Assembly (NCBI GenBank): GCA_046047495.1
Contig: JBJOHV010000018.1
Coordinates: 1-64,000 of the forward strand
Direction of reading: 5' to 3'
DNA length: 64,000 nucleotides
Origin: NORP240 sp046047495
GTDB lineage: Bacteria; Pseudomonadota; Gammaproteobacteria; Pseudomonadales; Pseudohongiellaceae
The position numbers and the translations under genes are program-made. Under the pieces are notes generated by a model that saw only the letters and a program-made list of their open reading frames with translations, searched no databases and was not told the DNA's origin. This document shows positions 1-8,920 of this stretch, piece by piece. Each line of letters opens with the position of its first letter. The first letter of the stretch is position 1.

Positions 1-272
1 CGCGCCCGGTGGTGAACATGGACGGTGTGGACATCATGGTGGACGACGATCGTATGCCGATCCGCCCCGATCAGAAAATCGAGATAAAGACCGTGCGGTT
101 CCGCACACTTGGCTGCTACCCCCTGACCGGGGCTGTGGAGTCGACGGCCACGACTCTGCCGGAGATCATCCAGGAAATGTTGCTGACCACCAGCTCGGAG
201 CGCCAGGGCCGGCTGATCGACACCGACACGGCGGGCTCCATGGAAGAAAAGAAACGCAAAGGTTATTTCTGA
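1..272 (+). CDS. cysD: Sulfate adenylyltransferase subunit 2 (CysD), C-terminal part, cut by the window edge
   Basis: The frame is open from base 3 and ends at TGA 270-272, giving about 89 residues of the C-terminus. The segment contains FRTLGCYPLTGAVES and an ending GSMEEKKRKGYF, both highly characteristic of CysD. CysD is the catalytic half of the ATP sulfurylase heterodimer that makes adenosine 5'-phosphosulfate from ATP and sulfate in the cytoplasm. It works with the CysN GTPase domain encoded 12 nt downstream, so the two are surely one operon. The true start is outside the window. Nothing looks damaged in the visible part. Confidence 0.93.
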   Translation, partial: RPVVNMDGVDIMVDDDRMPIRPDQKIEIKTVRFRTLGCYPLTGAVESTATTLPEIIQEMLLTTSSERQGRLIDTDTAGSMEEKKRKGYF

Positions 273-284
273 CCCGGAACATGC

Positions 285-2192
285 ATGTCTCATCAATCCG
301 AACTCATCGCCACTGACATCAGTGCCTACCTCTCCCAGCACGAACGCAAGGAATTATTGCGCTTGCTGACCTGCGGGAGCGTGGATGATGGAAAAAGCAC
401 ACTCATCGGGCGTTTGCTGCACGATTCGAAAATGATCTATGAGGATCAACTGGCGGCCATTCAGGCAGACAGTGTGAAATCCGGGACCACCGGCGGCAAA
501 CTGGATCTGGCGTTGCTGGTGGATGGCTTGCAGGCCGAACGTGAACAAGGCATCACCATAGATGTTGCCTATCGCTACTTCTCCACTGCCAAGCGCAAGT
601 TCATCATCGCCGACACACCGGGCCACGAACAGTACACCCGCAACATGGCCACTGGAGCTTCCACCTGCGACCTGGCGATCATCCTGATCGACGCCCGCCA
701 TGGTGTGCAGACCCAGACCCGTCGCCACAGCTACATCACGTCACTGCTTGGAATCCGCCATATCATCGTGGCCATCAACAAAATGGATCTGGTGGATTAC
801 AGCGAGACGGTTTTCAATCAGATCAAGCAGGACTATCTGGATTTTGCGACCCGACTGGAAGCTGCCGACATTCGCTTTCTGCCCATCTCGGCCCTCAATG
901 GGGACAACGTGGTCAACAAGAGCGAAAACATGCCCTGGTATCAGGGGGCACCGCTGATGGTCACTCTGGAAACCGTCGAAATCGCAGCGGACCGTAATTT
1001 CCGCGACCTGCGCTTCCCCGTGCAATATGTCAATCGGCCCAATTTGAATTTCCGGGGCTTTTGCGGAACACTGGCATCCGGCGTCGTCCGCAAGGGTGAT
1101 GAAATTACCGTTCTGCCCTCGGGCAAGGCCAGCCGCATCAAATCCATCGTGACCTTTGATGAAGAGTTGGAACTCGCCCACGCGGAAATGGCAGTGACCC
1201 TGACGCTGGAGGATGAGATCGACGTCAGCCGCGGCGATATGCTGGTGCACTCCGACAATCTGCCAACCCTGGATGACCATTTCCAGGCCACTATCGTATG
1301 GATGGCAGAACAGCCGCTGTTACCCGGCAAACTTTACGATATCAAGCTGAATTCCAAGGTGGTTACCGGCAAGATCACCACCATACGCAACCGTACCAAC
1401 ATCAATACCCTGGAAAAGCAGCCAGCGCCCACACTGGAATTGAACGAGATCGGGCTGTGTGAGCTGGAAATCGACCAGCCTGTTTGCTTCGACAACTATC
1501 GGATCAATCGCGGCACCGGTCGCTTCATTCTCATCGACCGGCTCAGCAACGTCACCATAGGTGCCGGCATGATCACCGGGGTGGAGCCCCGCAGAGAGGT
1601 GGCTGCCGAGTCACATAGCAGCGTGACCCATGTGACCCGGGATGAAAGAGCGGCCCGCTACGGGCAACGCCCGGCCACAATCATGTTCATCGGTGTTTCC
1701 GGATCCGGTAAATCGACACTGGCTCATGGTCTTGAGCGCAGGCTGTTCGACATGGGTCGGGTAGCAACCGTGCTGGATGGCAAGACCATGCGCCTGGGCA
1801 TCAGTCGCGACCTGCCCCACGATGCGGAGGGCCGTGCTGAAAACCTCAGGCGCAGTGCCCACGTGGCAAAATTTCTCAATGACTCCGGCTTGATCTGTTG
1901 TGCCAGCTTCGTGGCACCGAGCCGCGACTCCCGGGATCATGCCTTGAGCGTCATCGGCAAGGACAATTGCCTGATTGTTTACCTCAATCCACCCCTGGAA
2001 GTTTGCATGCAGCGCGATCCCAGCGGCCTTTATGCGGCTGCCCAGGCTGCCGAGTCGGGCACTATTCCGGGTGTTTCCTTCCCCTACGACGAGCCTGAGA
2101 CCACCCATCTGGAGTTGGACACCTCGGCCTTGAGTGTCGATGAATGTCTACGCAAAGTCATTCGCCTGCTCCGGGAACACAAAGTCATCTAG
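285..2192 (+). CDS. cysNC: Bifunctional sulfate adenylyltransferase subunit 1 / APS kinase (CysN-CysC fusion)
   Basis: The 635-residue protein has an N-terminal EF-Tu-like GTPase with P-loop GSVDDGKS (residues 31-38), the switch motif DTPGHEQ near 110 and the guanine-specificity motif NKMD near 165. Beta-barrel domains follow. A C-terminal APS kinase begins around residue 460, with its own P-loop GVSGSGKST at 470 and the APS-binding stretch FVAPSRDSRD. The GTPase half drives APS synthesis with CysD and the kinase half phosphorylates APS to PAPS for assimilatory sulfate reduction. The length fits the fused form known from Pseudomonas rather than separate E. coli CysN and CysC. An ATG at 281 is out of frame, so 285 is the start. 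Confidence 0.96.
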   Translation: MSHQSELIATDISAYLSQHERKELLRLLTCGSVDDGKSTLIGRLLHDSKMIYEDQLAAIQADSVKSGTTGGKLDLALLVDGLQAEREQGITIDVAYRYFSTAKRKFIIADTPGHEQYTRNMATGASTCDLAIILIDARHGVQTQTRRHSYITSLLGIRHIIVAINKMDLVDYSETVFNQIKQDYLDFATRLEAADIRFLPISALNGDNVVNKSENMPWYQGAPLMVTLETVEIAADRNFRDLRFPVQYVNRPNLNFRGFCGTLASGVVRKGDEITVLPSGKASRIKSIVTFDEELELAHAEMAVTLTLEDEIDVSRGDMLVHSDNLPTLDDHFQATIVWMAEQPLLPGKLYDIKLNSKVVTGKITTIRNRTNINTLEKQPAPTLELNEIGLCELEIDQPVCFDNYRINRGTGRFILIDRLSNVTIGAGMITGVEPRREVAAESHSSVTHVTRDERAARYGQRPATIMFIGVSGSGKSTLAHGLERRLFDMGRVATVLDGKTMRLGISRDLPHDAEGRAENLRRSAHVAKFLNDSGLICCASFVAPSRDSRDHALSVIGKDNCLIVYLNPPLEVCMQRDPSGLYAAAQAAESGTIPGVSFPYDEPETTHLELDTSALSVDECLRKVIRLLREHKVI

Positions 2193-2322
2193 CGCGGTTC
2201 CTGGAAATCGGCAACCCGGCGCCCGATAGCAAATCTGGGCACCAGTAATCCACCTAATGCGCCTGCATGGTAACCGCTCAATTGACACGGTATATTAGCC
2301 CGGCCATTCACGGTAAAAGGGG

Positions 2323-3489
2323 TTGAGCAATTCCGACGGCCCGAATGACAAAGAGATGATGATTCAACTGCGCAAATTTCTCGAGTTCAGCGGCTGGCCG
2401 GTGGTTACCGGCGTGTTAATCGCCCTGGTTTTGCTGCAATTCCAGCAGTTGCGCGATCTGAACGAACGGCTTCAAGACTTTCCGGAGCCATCCGTACCTG
2501 AGGTTCAGCCACCCACATTCGCCGAGGCCATCGGCATGGCTGCTCCCGCCGTGGTGAGCATAAACGCCACTACCTATGACGTGGAGAGTGTCGAGCTCGC
2601 GTCCCAGGATCGCATCAACCTCTATCTCGGCGAACGGGCCAGTCTCGGTTCAGGTGTCATCGTGAGGGCCGACGGCTTCATTCTGACGAACCTGCACGTG
2701 GTGCGGGACCGGGTGAATCTGTTCGACACCGTGGTGACGCTCAAGGATGGCCGCAGCAGCCCTGCCAAGGTGGTGGCTTTTGACGAAACCAATGACCTTG
2801 CCGTCCTGCATATCAATATGGACAACCTGACGCCCATTCAGATTGGAGACGACAATAATCTACAGATAGGCGACGTCGTGTTCGCCATCGGTTATCCAAG
2901 AAATATCGGGCAGTCGGTCTCCCAGGGGATTGTCAGCGCTCTGGACCGCAACCAGACCACCGATACTGAAAGCTATGTCATTCAAACCGATGCGGCCATC
3001 AACCCCGGCAACTCTGGTGGCGCACTGATCGACCGCAACGGCCGACTGGTCGGCATCAACTCCTCCATATTCTCTGAATCGGGTCGGTTTGAGGGCATCG
3101 GTTTCGCCACCCCTGTGAACGCCGCGGTCAGAGTCATGGATGAGCTGATCGCCAAGGTCATCGCGGACAATCCCGGCTACCTCGGCGTGGTAACCGGAGA
3201 AGTATTGAATGAAGAAACCAGCATGTTGTTCTTCGGTACCCCGGATGTACAGGGCATGCTGGTGGAGAATGTCGAAGAGGGAGGGCCTGCTCAGCGGGCA
3301 GGAATCCTGGCAGGTGATGTCATAACCCGGGTGGATGAAACAGATGTGGTGGACGAGGAAAACATCCTGATGGAATTCCAGAACAAGCACCCGGGTGACA
3401 GTGTCATGGTTCAGGTTTATCGGGAAGGGCGTTATCTCAGTCTGGCAACCGTTCTGGGGTTCGGCCAGGCCATGGTGATAGCACCCTGA
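2323..3489 (+). CDS. algW: Membrane-anchored DegS/AlgW-type serine protease with PDZ domain
   Basis: A single N-terminal membrane segment (about residues 25-41) is followed by a trypsin-like HtrA domain. The catalytic triad reads as His125 (LTNLHVV), Asp158 (NDLAVL) and Ser231 (NPGNSGGAL). One PDZ domain occupies roughly residues 290-380. One PDZ plus an anchor is the DegS/AlgW pattern: these periplasmic site-1 proteases cut the anti-sigma factor RseA/MucA in envelope stress. The start shown is a TTG directly behind AAAAGGGG. An ATG at 2356 (residue 12) is a good alternative and leaves the anchor intact. A TTGACA hexamer (2282-2287) and a TATATT (2291-2296) lie just upstream but are not correctly spaced as one promoter. 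Synteny with murA-hisG-hisD matches the Pseudomonas algW locus, except that hisC is missing. It converges on hisD with 1 nt between stops. Confidence 0.88.
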   Translation: MSNSDGPNDKEMMIQLRKFLEFSGWPVVTGVLIALVLLQFQQLRDLNERLQDFPEPSVPEVQPPTFAEAIGMAAPAVVSINATTYDVESVELASQDRINLYLGERASLGSGVIVRADGFILTNLHVVRDRVNLFDTVVTLKDGRSSPAKVVAFDETNDLAVLHINMDNLTPIQIGDDNNLQIGDVVFAIGYPRNIGQSVSQGIVSALDRNQTTDTESYVIQTDAAINPGNSGGALIDRNGRLVGINSSIFSESGRFEGIGFATPVNAAVRVMDELIAKVIADNPGYLGVVTGEVLNEETSMLFFGTPDVQGMLVENVEEGGPAQRAGILAGDVITRVDETDVVDEENILMEFQNKHPGDSVMVQVYREGRYLSLATVLGFGQAMVIAP

Positions 3490-3490
3490 A

Positions 3491-4819
3491 TCAATCGTCC
3501 TGCAGACGGCGATATTCCGCCGACAGTGCATGGGCAGGCAGGGATTCACGACGCGCCAAAGTGGCAGCCGTCCTGGCCAGCACATCAGCACCTTGCGCCG
3601 AACAGTTGATGACTGAACTGCGTTTCTGAAAGTCATAGACTCCAAGAGCCGAGAAGAACCGCGCAGTACCCGAAGTGGGCAGCACATGACTCGGCCCTGC
3701 ACAGTAATCCCCCAATGCTTCTGCTGTATGCCGACCCAGAAAAATGGCACCTGCACTGTCAATGCCGTCCAGCAGTGCTTCAGGATCAGCCACCGACAGC
3801 TCCAGGTGCTCCGGTGCAATCAGATTGCTCACCCGCACCGCATCGTCCAGGTCCTGTGTTTGAATCAACAAACCCCTATTGGCAAGGGAACGTCTGATGA
3901 TGTCACTCCTCGCCATCTCCGGCAGCAGGCGCTGAATACTTGCCTGCACTTCTGCGATGAACCGGGCATCCGGACTGATCAGGATGGACTGGGCCTGCTC
4001 ATCGTGTTCAGCCTGGGAAAACAGGTCCATGGCGATCCAATCCGGGGGGGTCTTTCCGTCACAAATGATGGTCAATTCCGAAGGACCGGCCACCATATCG
4101 ATGCCCACCTCGCCAAACACCATTTTCTTGGCAGCGGTGACATAGATATTGCCCGGCCCCGTGATCTTGTCCACCCGCGGCACGCTCGCAGTGCCGTAGG
4201 CCAGCGCCGCTATGGCCTGTGCGCCACCGATGGTGAACACACGGGTGACGCCTGCCAGAGCCGCTGCCGCGAAAACCAGCCTGGTTTGTTCGTTTTGCAG
4301 ATCAAAAGCCGTGGGCACGGTGGCGATGATTTCGCGAACGCCAGCCACCTGAGCGGGGATGGCAAGCATCAGCATGGATGAGGGATAGCTGGCTTTACCG
4401 CCCGGTACATACACTCCCACCCGGGCCAGAGCTGTTACCTTTTGACCGTAGACCGAACCATCCGCCTCTTCATAGTGCCAGGATGACGTCTTCTGCTTCT
4501 CATGGTAGGCACGGATACGTGCAGCGGCGTGACGCAGTGCCTGGGCCTCGTTTGCAGGCAAGGCATCCAGTGCTTGCTGAAGTTGTTCCTGTCCAACTTC
4601 CAGGGCTTTGACCGAACTCGCGGACCGCTGATCGAATTGTTGCGTATAACGAAGCACCGCAGCATCACCTTCGGCCCTTACTGCCTGCAGGATTTTCGTC
4701 ACGGCGCTGACAACCTCAGGGGCAACCAGCATGTCACGCGCCAGCTTGTCGTGCAGACGCTGATCGAAATCCACATCCGTAGTGGCCAGGGTGGTGATGG
4801 TCACTGAGTCATTGCTCAT
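3491..4819 (-). CDS. hisD: Histidinol dehydrogenase
   Basis: This 442-residue protein is full length for HisD, which catalyses the last two NAD-dependent, zinc-dependent oxidations from L-histidinol to L-histidine. Visible family motifs are ITGPGNIYVTAAK, GPSELTII, the metal/catalytic stretch AEHDEQAQS and, near the C-terminus, GRHTAEALGDY followed by AGPSHVLPT. The ATG at 4819 overlaps the hisG stop by four bases (ATGA), indicating translational coupling. It is the last gene of the minus-strand run mlaC-ibaG-murA-hisG-hisD. In Pseudomonas hisC follows; here the opposing algW gene ends one base away, so hisC must lie elsewhere. Confidence 0.96.
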   Translation of the reverse strand: MSNDSVTITTLATTDVDFDQRLHDKLARDMLVAPEVVSAVTKILQAVRAEGDAAVLRYTQQFDQRSASSVKALEVGQEQLQQALDALPANEAQALRHAAARIRAYHEKQKTSSWHYEEADGSVYGQKVTALARVGVYVPGGKASYPSSMLMLAIPAQVAGVREIIATVPTAFDLQNEQTRLVFAAAALAGVTRVFTIGGAQAIAALAYGTASVPRVDKITGPGNIYVTAAKKMVFGEVGIDMVAGPSELTIICDGKTPPDWIAMDLFSQAEHDEQAQSILISPDARFIAEVQASIQRLLPEMARSDIIRRSLANRGLLIQTQDLDDAVRVSNLIAPEHLELSVADPEALLDGIDSAGAIFLGRHTAEALGDYCAGPSHVLPTSGTARFFSALGVYDFQKRSSVINCSAQGADVLARTAATLARRESLPAHALSAEYRRLQDD

Positions 4820-5499
4820 GGCCGCTCACCCCTTGCTTCATTGGCTTCGACAGCACGCCGCAGCTTGCCCAGGATATCCCGGATCGCACTGTTCTTGATT
4901 TTCATGGCCGCCTTGTTGACGATGACCCTGGAAGTGATTTCTGCAATCTGGTCTATGGGCTCCAGGCCATTGGCCCTAAGAGTATTGCCGCTATCCACGA
5001 TGTCCACGATGATGTCCGCCAACCCCATGGAGGGCGCAAGCTCCAGCGCACCGTTGAGCTTGATGAGTTCAATCTGGCGCCCCTGTTCGGCGAAATGGCG
5101 ACGGGTGATGTTGACAAATTTGGTGGCGACTCTGAGACGGGGATTGCGGTCCGTCAGCGCCCTGCCCTGTTCGGCGTTCTTCTCCATTGGTCCGGCAGTC
5201 ATCAGCCGGCAACGGGCCAGCTTGAGATCCAGAGGCTCGTAAAATCCCTCGCTGCCGTATTCCAACAGAAGATCTTTGCCCACCACACCGATGTCCGCAC
5301 TGCCAAACTCAACGTAGGTGGGCACATCCGAACCACGTATCACCATCAGCTGAACATTGGGCATGCTGGTGGCGAATATCAGCTTGCGGCTTTGCCGTAT
5401 GTCCTCCAGCGGGCTCACACCGGCTGCCTCGAACAGGGGCAGGGCCTCTTCCAGGATGCGCCCTTTGGTCAGGGCTATGACGAGATTGGGTGAATTCAT
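4816..5499 (-). CDS. hisG: ATP phosphoribosyltransferase, short form
   Basis: A 227-residue protein starting MNSPNLVIALTKGR, with the pyrophosphate/PRPP-binding stretch DIIVDIVDSGNTLRANGL near residue 155-172. HisG condenses ATP with PRPP as the committed step of histidine synthesis. The length and absence of a C-terminal regulatory domain mark the short HisG form, which in known bacteria needs the regulatory subunit HisZ to form an active hetero-octamer. No hisZ is in this window. It follows murA by 30 nt and overlaps hisD by 4 nt. Confidence 0.94.
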   Translation of the reverse strand: MNSPNLVIALTKGRILEEALPLFEAAGVSPLEDIRQSRKLIFATSMPNVQLMVIRGSDVPTYVEFGSADIGVVGKDLLLEYGSEGFYEPLDLKLARCRLMTAGPMEKNAEQGRALTDRNPRLRVATKFVNITRRHFAEQGRQIELIKLNGALELAPSMGLADIIVDIVDSGNTLRANGLEPIDQIAEITSRVIVNKAAMKIKNSAIRDILGKLRRAVEANEARGERP

Positions 5500-5529
5500 G
5501 ATGCAGGGACCGGATGTGCCTTACCGATG

Positions 5530-6792
5530 TCAGGCCGGAACGCGGCGTATCTTCGCGCCCAGCGATTGCAGTTTTTCCTCGATACATTCATAGCCACGGT
5601 CGATGTGATAAATGCGATCCACCAGCGTCTCGTTTTCTGAAACCAGACCGGCAATCACAAGACTGGCGGATGCACGCAGATCAGTGGCCATGACCGGCGC
5701 TCCCTTGAGCTTTGGCACACCTTCCACGATGACTGTATTGCCTTCCACTCTGATCGAGGCACCCATGCGGTTCATTTCGTGGACATGCATGAAGCGATTT
5801 TCGAATACCGTCTCGGTAATGGATCCGACCCCTTCTGCTATGGCATTGAGAGCGGTGAACTGGGCCTGCATGTCGGTTGGAAACGCCGGGTAAGGCGCTG
5901 TGCGCACGGAAACCGACTTGGGCCGCTTGCCATGCATGTCCAGGAGTATCCAGTCCGGGCCCACCTTGATGTCAGCTCCAGCCTGCTCCAGCTTTATCAG
6001 CACAGACTCCAGAATATCAGGCCGGGTGTCCTTAACCTTGATCCTGCCGCGGGTTGCTGCGGCAGCAATCAGATAAGTGCCGGTTTCTATCCTGTCCGGC
6101 ATGACGGAATAACTGCAGCCATGCAGCTCGGGCACACCGTTGATGACGATGGTATCCGTTCCATGCCCCTGAATGTCGGCACCCATTTTGATCAGGCAGT
6201 TGGCCAGGTCGACCACCTCGGGTTCCCGGGCCGCATTCTCGATCACGGTGGTGCCCTCTGCCAGGGTGGCAGCCATCAGGACATTTTCCGTACCGGTGAC
6301 TGTCACCATGTCCATGAAGATGGGGCAGCCTTTCAATCTGCCTTTCACGGAAGCCTTCACATAGCCGTCTTCCACGATGATATTGGCGCCCATGGCCTGC
6401 AGGGCACTGATGTGCAGATTCACCGGTCGGCTACCGATGGCACAGCCACCCGGCAATGCAACCTCCGCATGACCAAACCGCGACAGCAAGGGACCCAGGA
6501 CCAGAATCGATGCACGCATGGTCTTAACCAGCTTGTAGGGCGCATTGAAGTTCCTGATCGTGCTGCTGTTGATCTCCACGTTGAGCTTCTCGTCCACAAT
6601 AGGCTCTATCCCCATGCATCCCAACAGTTCCAGCATGGTTGTGATGTCATAGAGATGGGGAAGATTGCAGACCTGCACCGTATCGGGAGTCAACAATGTT
6701 GCAGCCAGTATGGGCAATGCCGAGTTTTTTGCGCCGGCGATGCGAATCTCGCCATTGAGGCTGACGCCACCGTTGATTATAAGTTTGTCCAT
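5530..6792 (-). CDS. murA: UDP-N-acetylglucosamine 1-carboxyvinyltransferase (MurA)
   Basis: The 420-residue protein has the usual MurA length and the two-lobed EPSP-synthase-like sequence, beginning MDKLIINGGVSLNGEIRIAGAKNSALP. It transfers enolpyruvate from PEP to UDP-GlcNAc, the first committed step of peptidoglycan synthesis and the fosfomycin target. The loop carrying the catalytic cysteine reads LPGGCAIGSRPVNLH, so the Cys is present and the enzyme should be fosfomycin-sensitive in principle. It sits 27 nt behind ibaG, an order widespread in gammaproteobacteria. Confidence 0.97.
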   Translation of the reverse strand: MDKLIINGGVSLNGEIRIAGAKNSALPILAATLLTPDTVQVCNLPHLYDITTMLELLGCMGIEPIVDEKLNVEINSSTIRNFNAPYKLVKTMRASILVLGPLLSRFGHAEVALPGGCAIGSRPVNLHISALQAMGANIIVEDGYVKASVKGRLKGCPIFMDMVTVTGTENVLMAATLAEGTTVIENAAREPEVVDLANCLIKMGADIQGHGTDTIVINGVPELHGCSYSVMPDRIETGTYLIAAAATRGRIKVKDTRPDILESVLIKLEQAGADIKVGPDWILLDMHGKRPKSVSVRTAPYPAFPTDMQAQFTALNAIAEGVGSITETVFENRFMHVHEMNRMGASIRVEGNTVIVEGVPKLKGAPVMATDLRASASLVIAGLVSENETLVDRIYHIDRGYECIEEKLQSLGAKIRRVPA

Positions 6793-6819
6793 CGGAGTTC
6801 CCGGGCTCAGTGAGCGCCG

Positions 6820-7059
6820 TCAGGAGGTCGGGCCATGTTCTGCGGGTGTCAACAATCGCATGGTCACGGCGTGTATGGCACCGCTGGCTATGTGATCTCC
6901 CAGAATGCTGTAAATCCGCTGCTGCCGTTTCACTGCAGACAATCCTTCGAATACCTGACCCACCGCCATAACCTGATACTTGCCGTTATCGCCGGTAACC
7001 GCAATCTCACAATCAGGCAGCTCGGCAGCCAGCAGGGATTTGATTTGTTGATTATCCAA
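6820..7059 (-). CDS. ibaG: BolA-family protein IbaG (YrbA)
   Basis: A small protein of 79 residues of the BolA class II-KH-like fold, with the typical core VTGDNGKYQVMAVGQVFEGLS and a second half containing RQQRIYSILGDHI. BolA/IbaG proteins pair with monothiol glutaredoxins in iron-sulfur handling. There is no ATG close to the homologous N-terminus. I place the start at TTG 7059, giving LDNQQIKSLL, with GGAAGG nine bases upstream. This start is 17 nt after the mlaC stop, whereas extending the frame further would run back through mlaC. Downstream is murA, the conserved partner. Confidence 0.85.
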   Translation of the reverse strand: MDNQQIKSLLAAELPDCEIAVTGDNGKYQVMAVGQVFEGLSAVKRQQRIYSILGDHIASGAIHAVTMRLLTPAEHGPTS

Positions 7060-7075
7060 TTTCCAACGCCTTCCG

Positions 7076-7678
7076 CTACTTCCAGTTGTCCAGGACTTGA
7101 TCGATGTCATTGTTGTACTGGGACATGGCGGCAGCAAACTGGGTGTAATACTGACGACCAAGATTTATACCGCCCAGACTGAGATTCTTAAGCTTCCACT
7201 GATTGTCCTCATCGAGGAACATCTGGTACTGGACCCGGAAGCTACTGTCAGCACCACGCAGCTCCATTCCAACCACGCGATCGGCCCGGGGATCCTCCGG
7301 CGTATTGGTGGACGGCATGAAGACCAGTTCCTCACCGTTGTAGGAAGCCAGGGTTGCGCCATAAAAGCGGGTCAGTGTGGTTTTCAGTATCTGGGCAAAT
7401 CGCTGCCGCTGCTCTGGCGTGGCGCTCTCGGCGTAGCGGGACATTACCACCATGGCCACCTCCTCAAAATCCACGAAGCTGTTGAGGACGGTTTCCACCT
7501 CGCTGAAGTAGCGATCGCGGTCACTCAGAAAATACTGCTTGGAAGCTGTCACCGCTTCCAGCAGGGTCTGCACGCCCTTCTCGGCTGTCTCCAACGCTGA
7601 CATGGCGGGTTCCTGGGCCAGGCCAGACAGGGGCCAGGACAGCACCAGTAAAAGTGAAATATTCTTCAATAGTTTCAT
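7076..7678 (-). CDS. mlaC: Periplasmic phospholipid-binding protein MlaC (toluene-tolerance Ttg2 family)
   Basis: A 200-residue protein with a signal peptide (MKLLKNISLLLVLSWPLSGLAQ) followed by the MlaC/Ttg2D domain: YFSEVETVLNSFVDFEEVA, then RFAQILKTTLTRFYG and a C-terminal SLGGINLGRQYYTQF. MlaC shuttles phospholipids between the outer-membrane MlaA complex and the inner-membrane MlaFEDB transporter. The ATG at 7678 has GGAG eight bases upstream and gives a clean signal peptide; an in-frame start 42 nt earlier would spoil it. mlaF, mlaE, mlaD and mlaB, which normally flank this gene, are absent. Immediately upstream is the divergent antiporter gene. Confidence 0.9.
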   Translation of the reverse strand: MKLLKNISLLLVLSWPLSGLAQEPAMSALETAEKGVQTLLEAVTASKQYFLSDRDRYFSEVETVLNSFVDFEEVAMVVMSRYAESATPEQRQRFAQILKTTLTRFYGATLASYNGEELVFMPSTNTPEDPRADRVVGMELRGADSSFRVQYQMFLDEDNQWKLKNLSLGGINLGRQYYTQFAAAMSQYNNDIDQVLDNWK

Positions 7679-7883
7679 TTGCTTATCTCCAATTTGACAA
7701 GCGGTCTGCAGGATGATCACTGGACAGGATTAAACAGCAGGAACTCTTTACGCACACTTAACAGGTCGCTCGGCCCGGACCACGAATCCGGACCCGGATC
7801 GCAGCGTTGCCAGGGGATGAACCCCGGGTTCAGGAAAACAGTGGCGCAGTTTACATCAATTGCAGTCCCCAATAAATTATTAC

Positions 7884-7912
7884 TTGCAAACCATTGATTT
7901 CCCGCTTCTAAT
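7884..7912 (+). promoter_or_regulatory. Candidate sigma-70 promoter for the yrbG-kds-lpt run
   Basis: TTGCAA (7884-7889), a 17-base spacer and TCTAAT (7907-7912; five of six match TATAAT) lie in the AT-richer half of the 270-nt mlaC/yrbG divergent gap. Initiation would fall near 7919, about 30 nt before the yrbG ATG. Seen in sequence; activity is inferred. Confidence 0.5.
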
Positions 7913-7948
7913 TGTGCGCTTTATCAAAATGGCACCCAGATTCCGCTT

Positions 7949-8905
7949 ATGGCGTTAGACGCTGTCATCATAGTCCTTGGTTTTGTCGGGTTGATATGGG
8001 GGGCTGACAAATTCGTCTTCGGTGCCTCGGCACTGGCCAGAAAATTGGGCGTATCGCCACTGATGATTGGTCTGACCATCGTGGCGTTCGGGACATCGGC
8101 GCCGGAAATTTTCTCCTCTGCCGCTTCAGTCTTCCAGAATGAACCTGCGCTTGCCATCGGCAATGCCATTGGCTCCAACATCTTCAATATCGGTATCGCC
8201 CTGGGTGTGGCGGCCCTGATCAGCCCCTTGGCACCCCCGAAAACCCTGTTTCGCAAAGAAATCCCAGCCTTGTTGCTGGTCACCGTCATTACCGGCATGC
8301 TGTTTGCCAACTTTTACATCGGGCCGCTGGACGCACTCACCCTGTTGTTGGTTACCGTATTTTTTGGCTACAAGCTGGTGCGCCGGGAGGTGCAGATAGC
8401 CTCGGTACCGGACATTGAGGAGGAAAACCTCCTGCAGCTCAGCCGGCTACGCGCCATCGCCTACCTGGTCCTGGGGCTGGGCTTGCTGATCCTCAGCGCC
8501 GAGGCTCTGGTACATGCAGCCAGCTCCATTGCACGCACTCTGGGTGTCTCCTCCGCCATCATTGGCCTGACCATCATCGCCCTGGGAACCAGTCTGCCAG
8601 AGATGGCGGCCTCGATTACCTGCGCCCTGCGCGGTCATCATGAGCTGGCCATCGGCAATATTGTTGGATCGAACATTCTAAATATCCTGGCTGTGCTGCC
8701 ATTTCCCGGCCTCTTTGCACCGTATCGGATCGAGCCTGAGCTCTTCACCCGCGATTACGCTACAATGCTGATCATGACCCTGATGCTTGCCTTGTTTTGC
8801 TTCCGGGCCATCAAGCAGGATCGCATGATCGGCCGCGCCTATGGGTTGGCGTTTGTCCTGATGTATTGCGGGTGGTTCTCTTTGATGCTGATACAACTTG
8901 CGTAA
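7949..8905 (+). CDS. yrbG: Calcium/sodium antiporter of the CaCA family (YrbG-like)
   Basis: A 318-residue integral membrane protein with two homologous halves. Each half carries an alpha-repeat signature: LTIVAFGTSAPEIFSS with AIGNAIGSNIFNI near residues 44-77, and LTIIALGTSLPEMAAS with AIGNIVGSNILN near 207-243. These acidic motifs form the ion-binding sites of K+-independent Na+/Ca2+ exchangers. The gene is next to kdsD as yrbG is in E. coli. Translation starts at ATG 7949 and a plausible promoter lies just upstream. It probably leads the plus-strand transcription unit that includes the LPS genes. Confidence 0.9.
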   Translation: MALDAVIIVLGFVGLIWGADKFVFGASALARKLGVSPLMIGLTIVAFGTSAPEIFSSAASVFQNEPALAIGNAIGSNIFNIGIALGVAALISPLAPPKTLFRKEIPALLLVTVITGMLFANFYIGPLDALTLLLVTVFFGYKLVRREVQIASVPDIEEENLLQLSRLRAIAYLVLGLGLLILSAEALVHAASSIARTLGVSSAIIGLTIIALGTSLPEMAASITCALRGHHELAIGNIVGSNILNILAVLPFPGLFAPYRIEPELFTRDYATMLIMTLMLALFCFRAIKQDRMIGRAYGLAFVLMYCGWFSLMLIQLA

Positions 8906-8920
8906 GGAAAAGTGAGAACG

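Noticed and set aside
2860..3819. Long minus-strand open frame (319 codons) across the algW 3' end and hisD 3' end
   Set aside because: Antisense to two strongly supported genes on opposite strands, no recognisable domain, His/Cys/Trp-rich composition typical of a shadow frame.
5779..6813. Plus-strand open frame of 344 codons opposite murA
   Set aside because: Entirely antisense to an intact, highly conserved MurA; composition (Gln, His, Gly rich) is that of a reverse-complement shadow.
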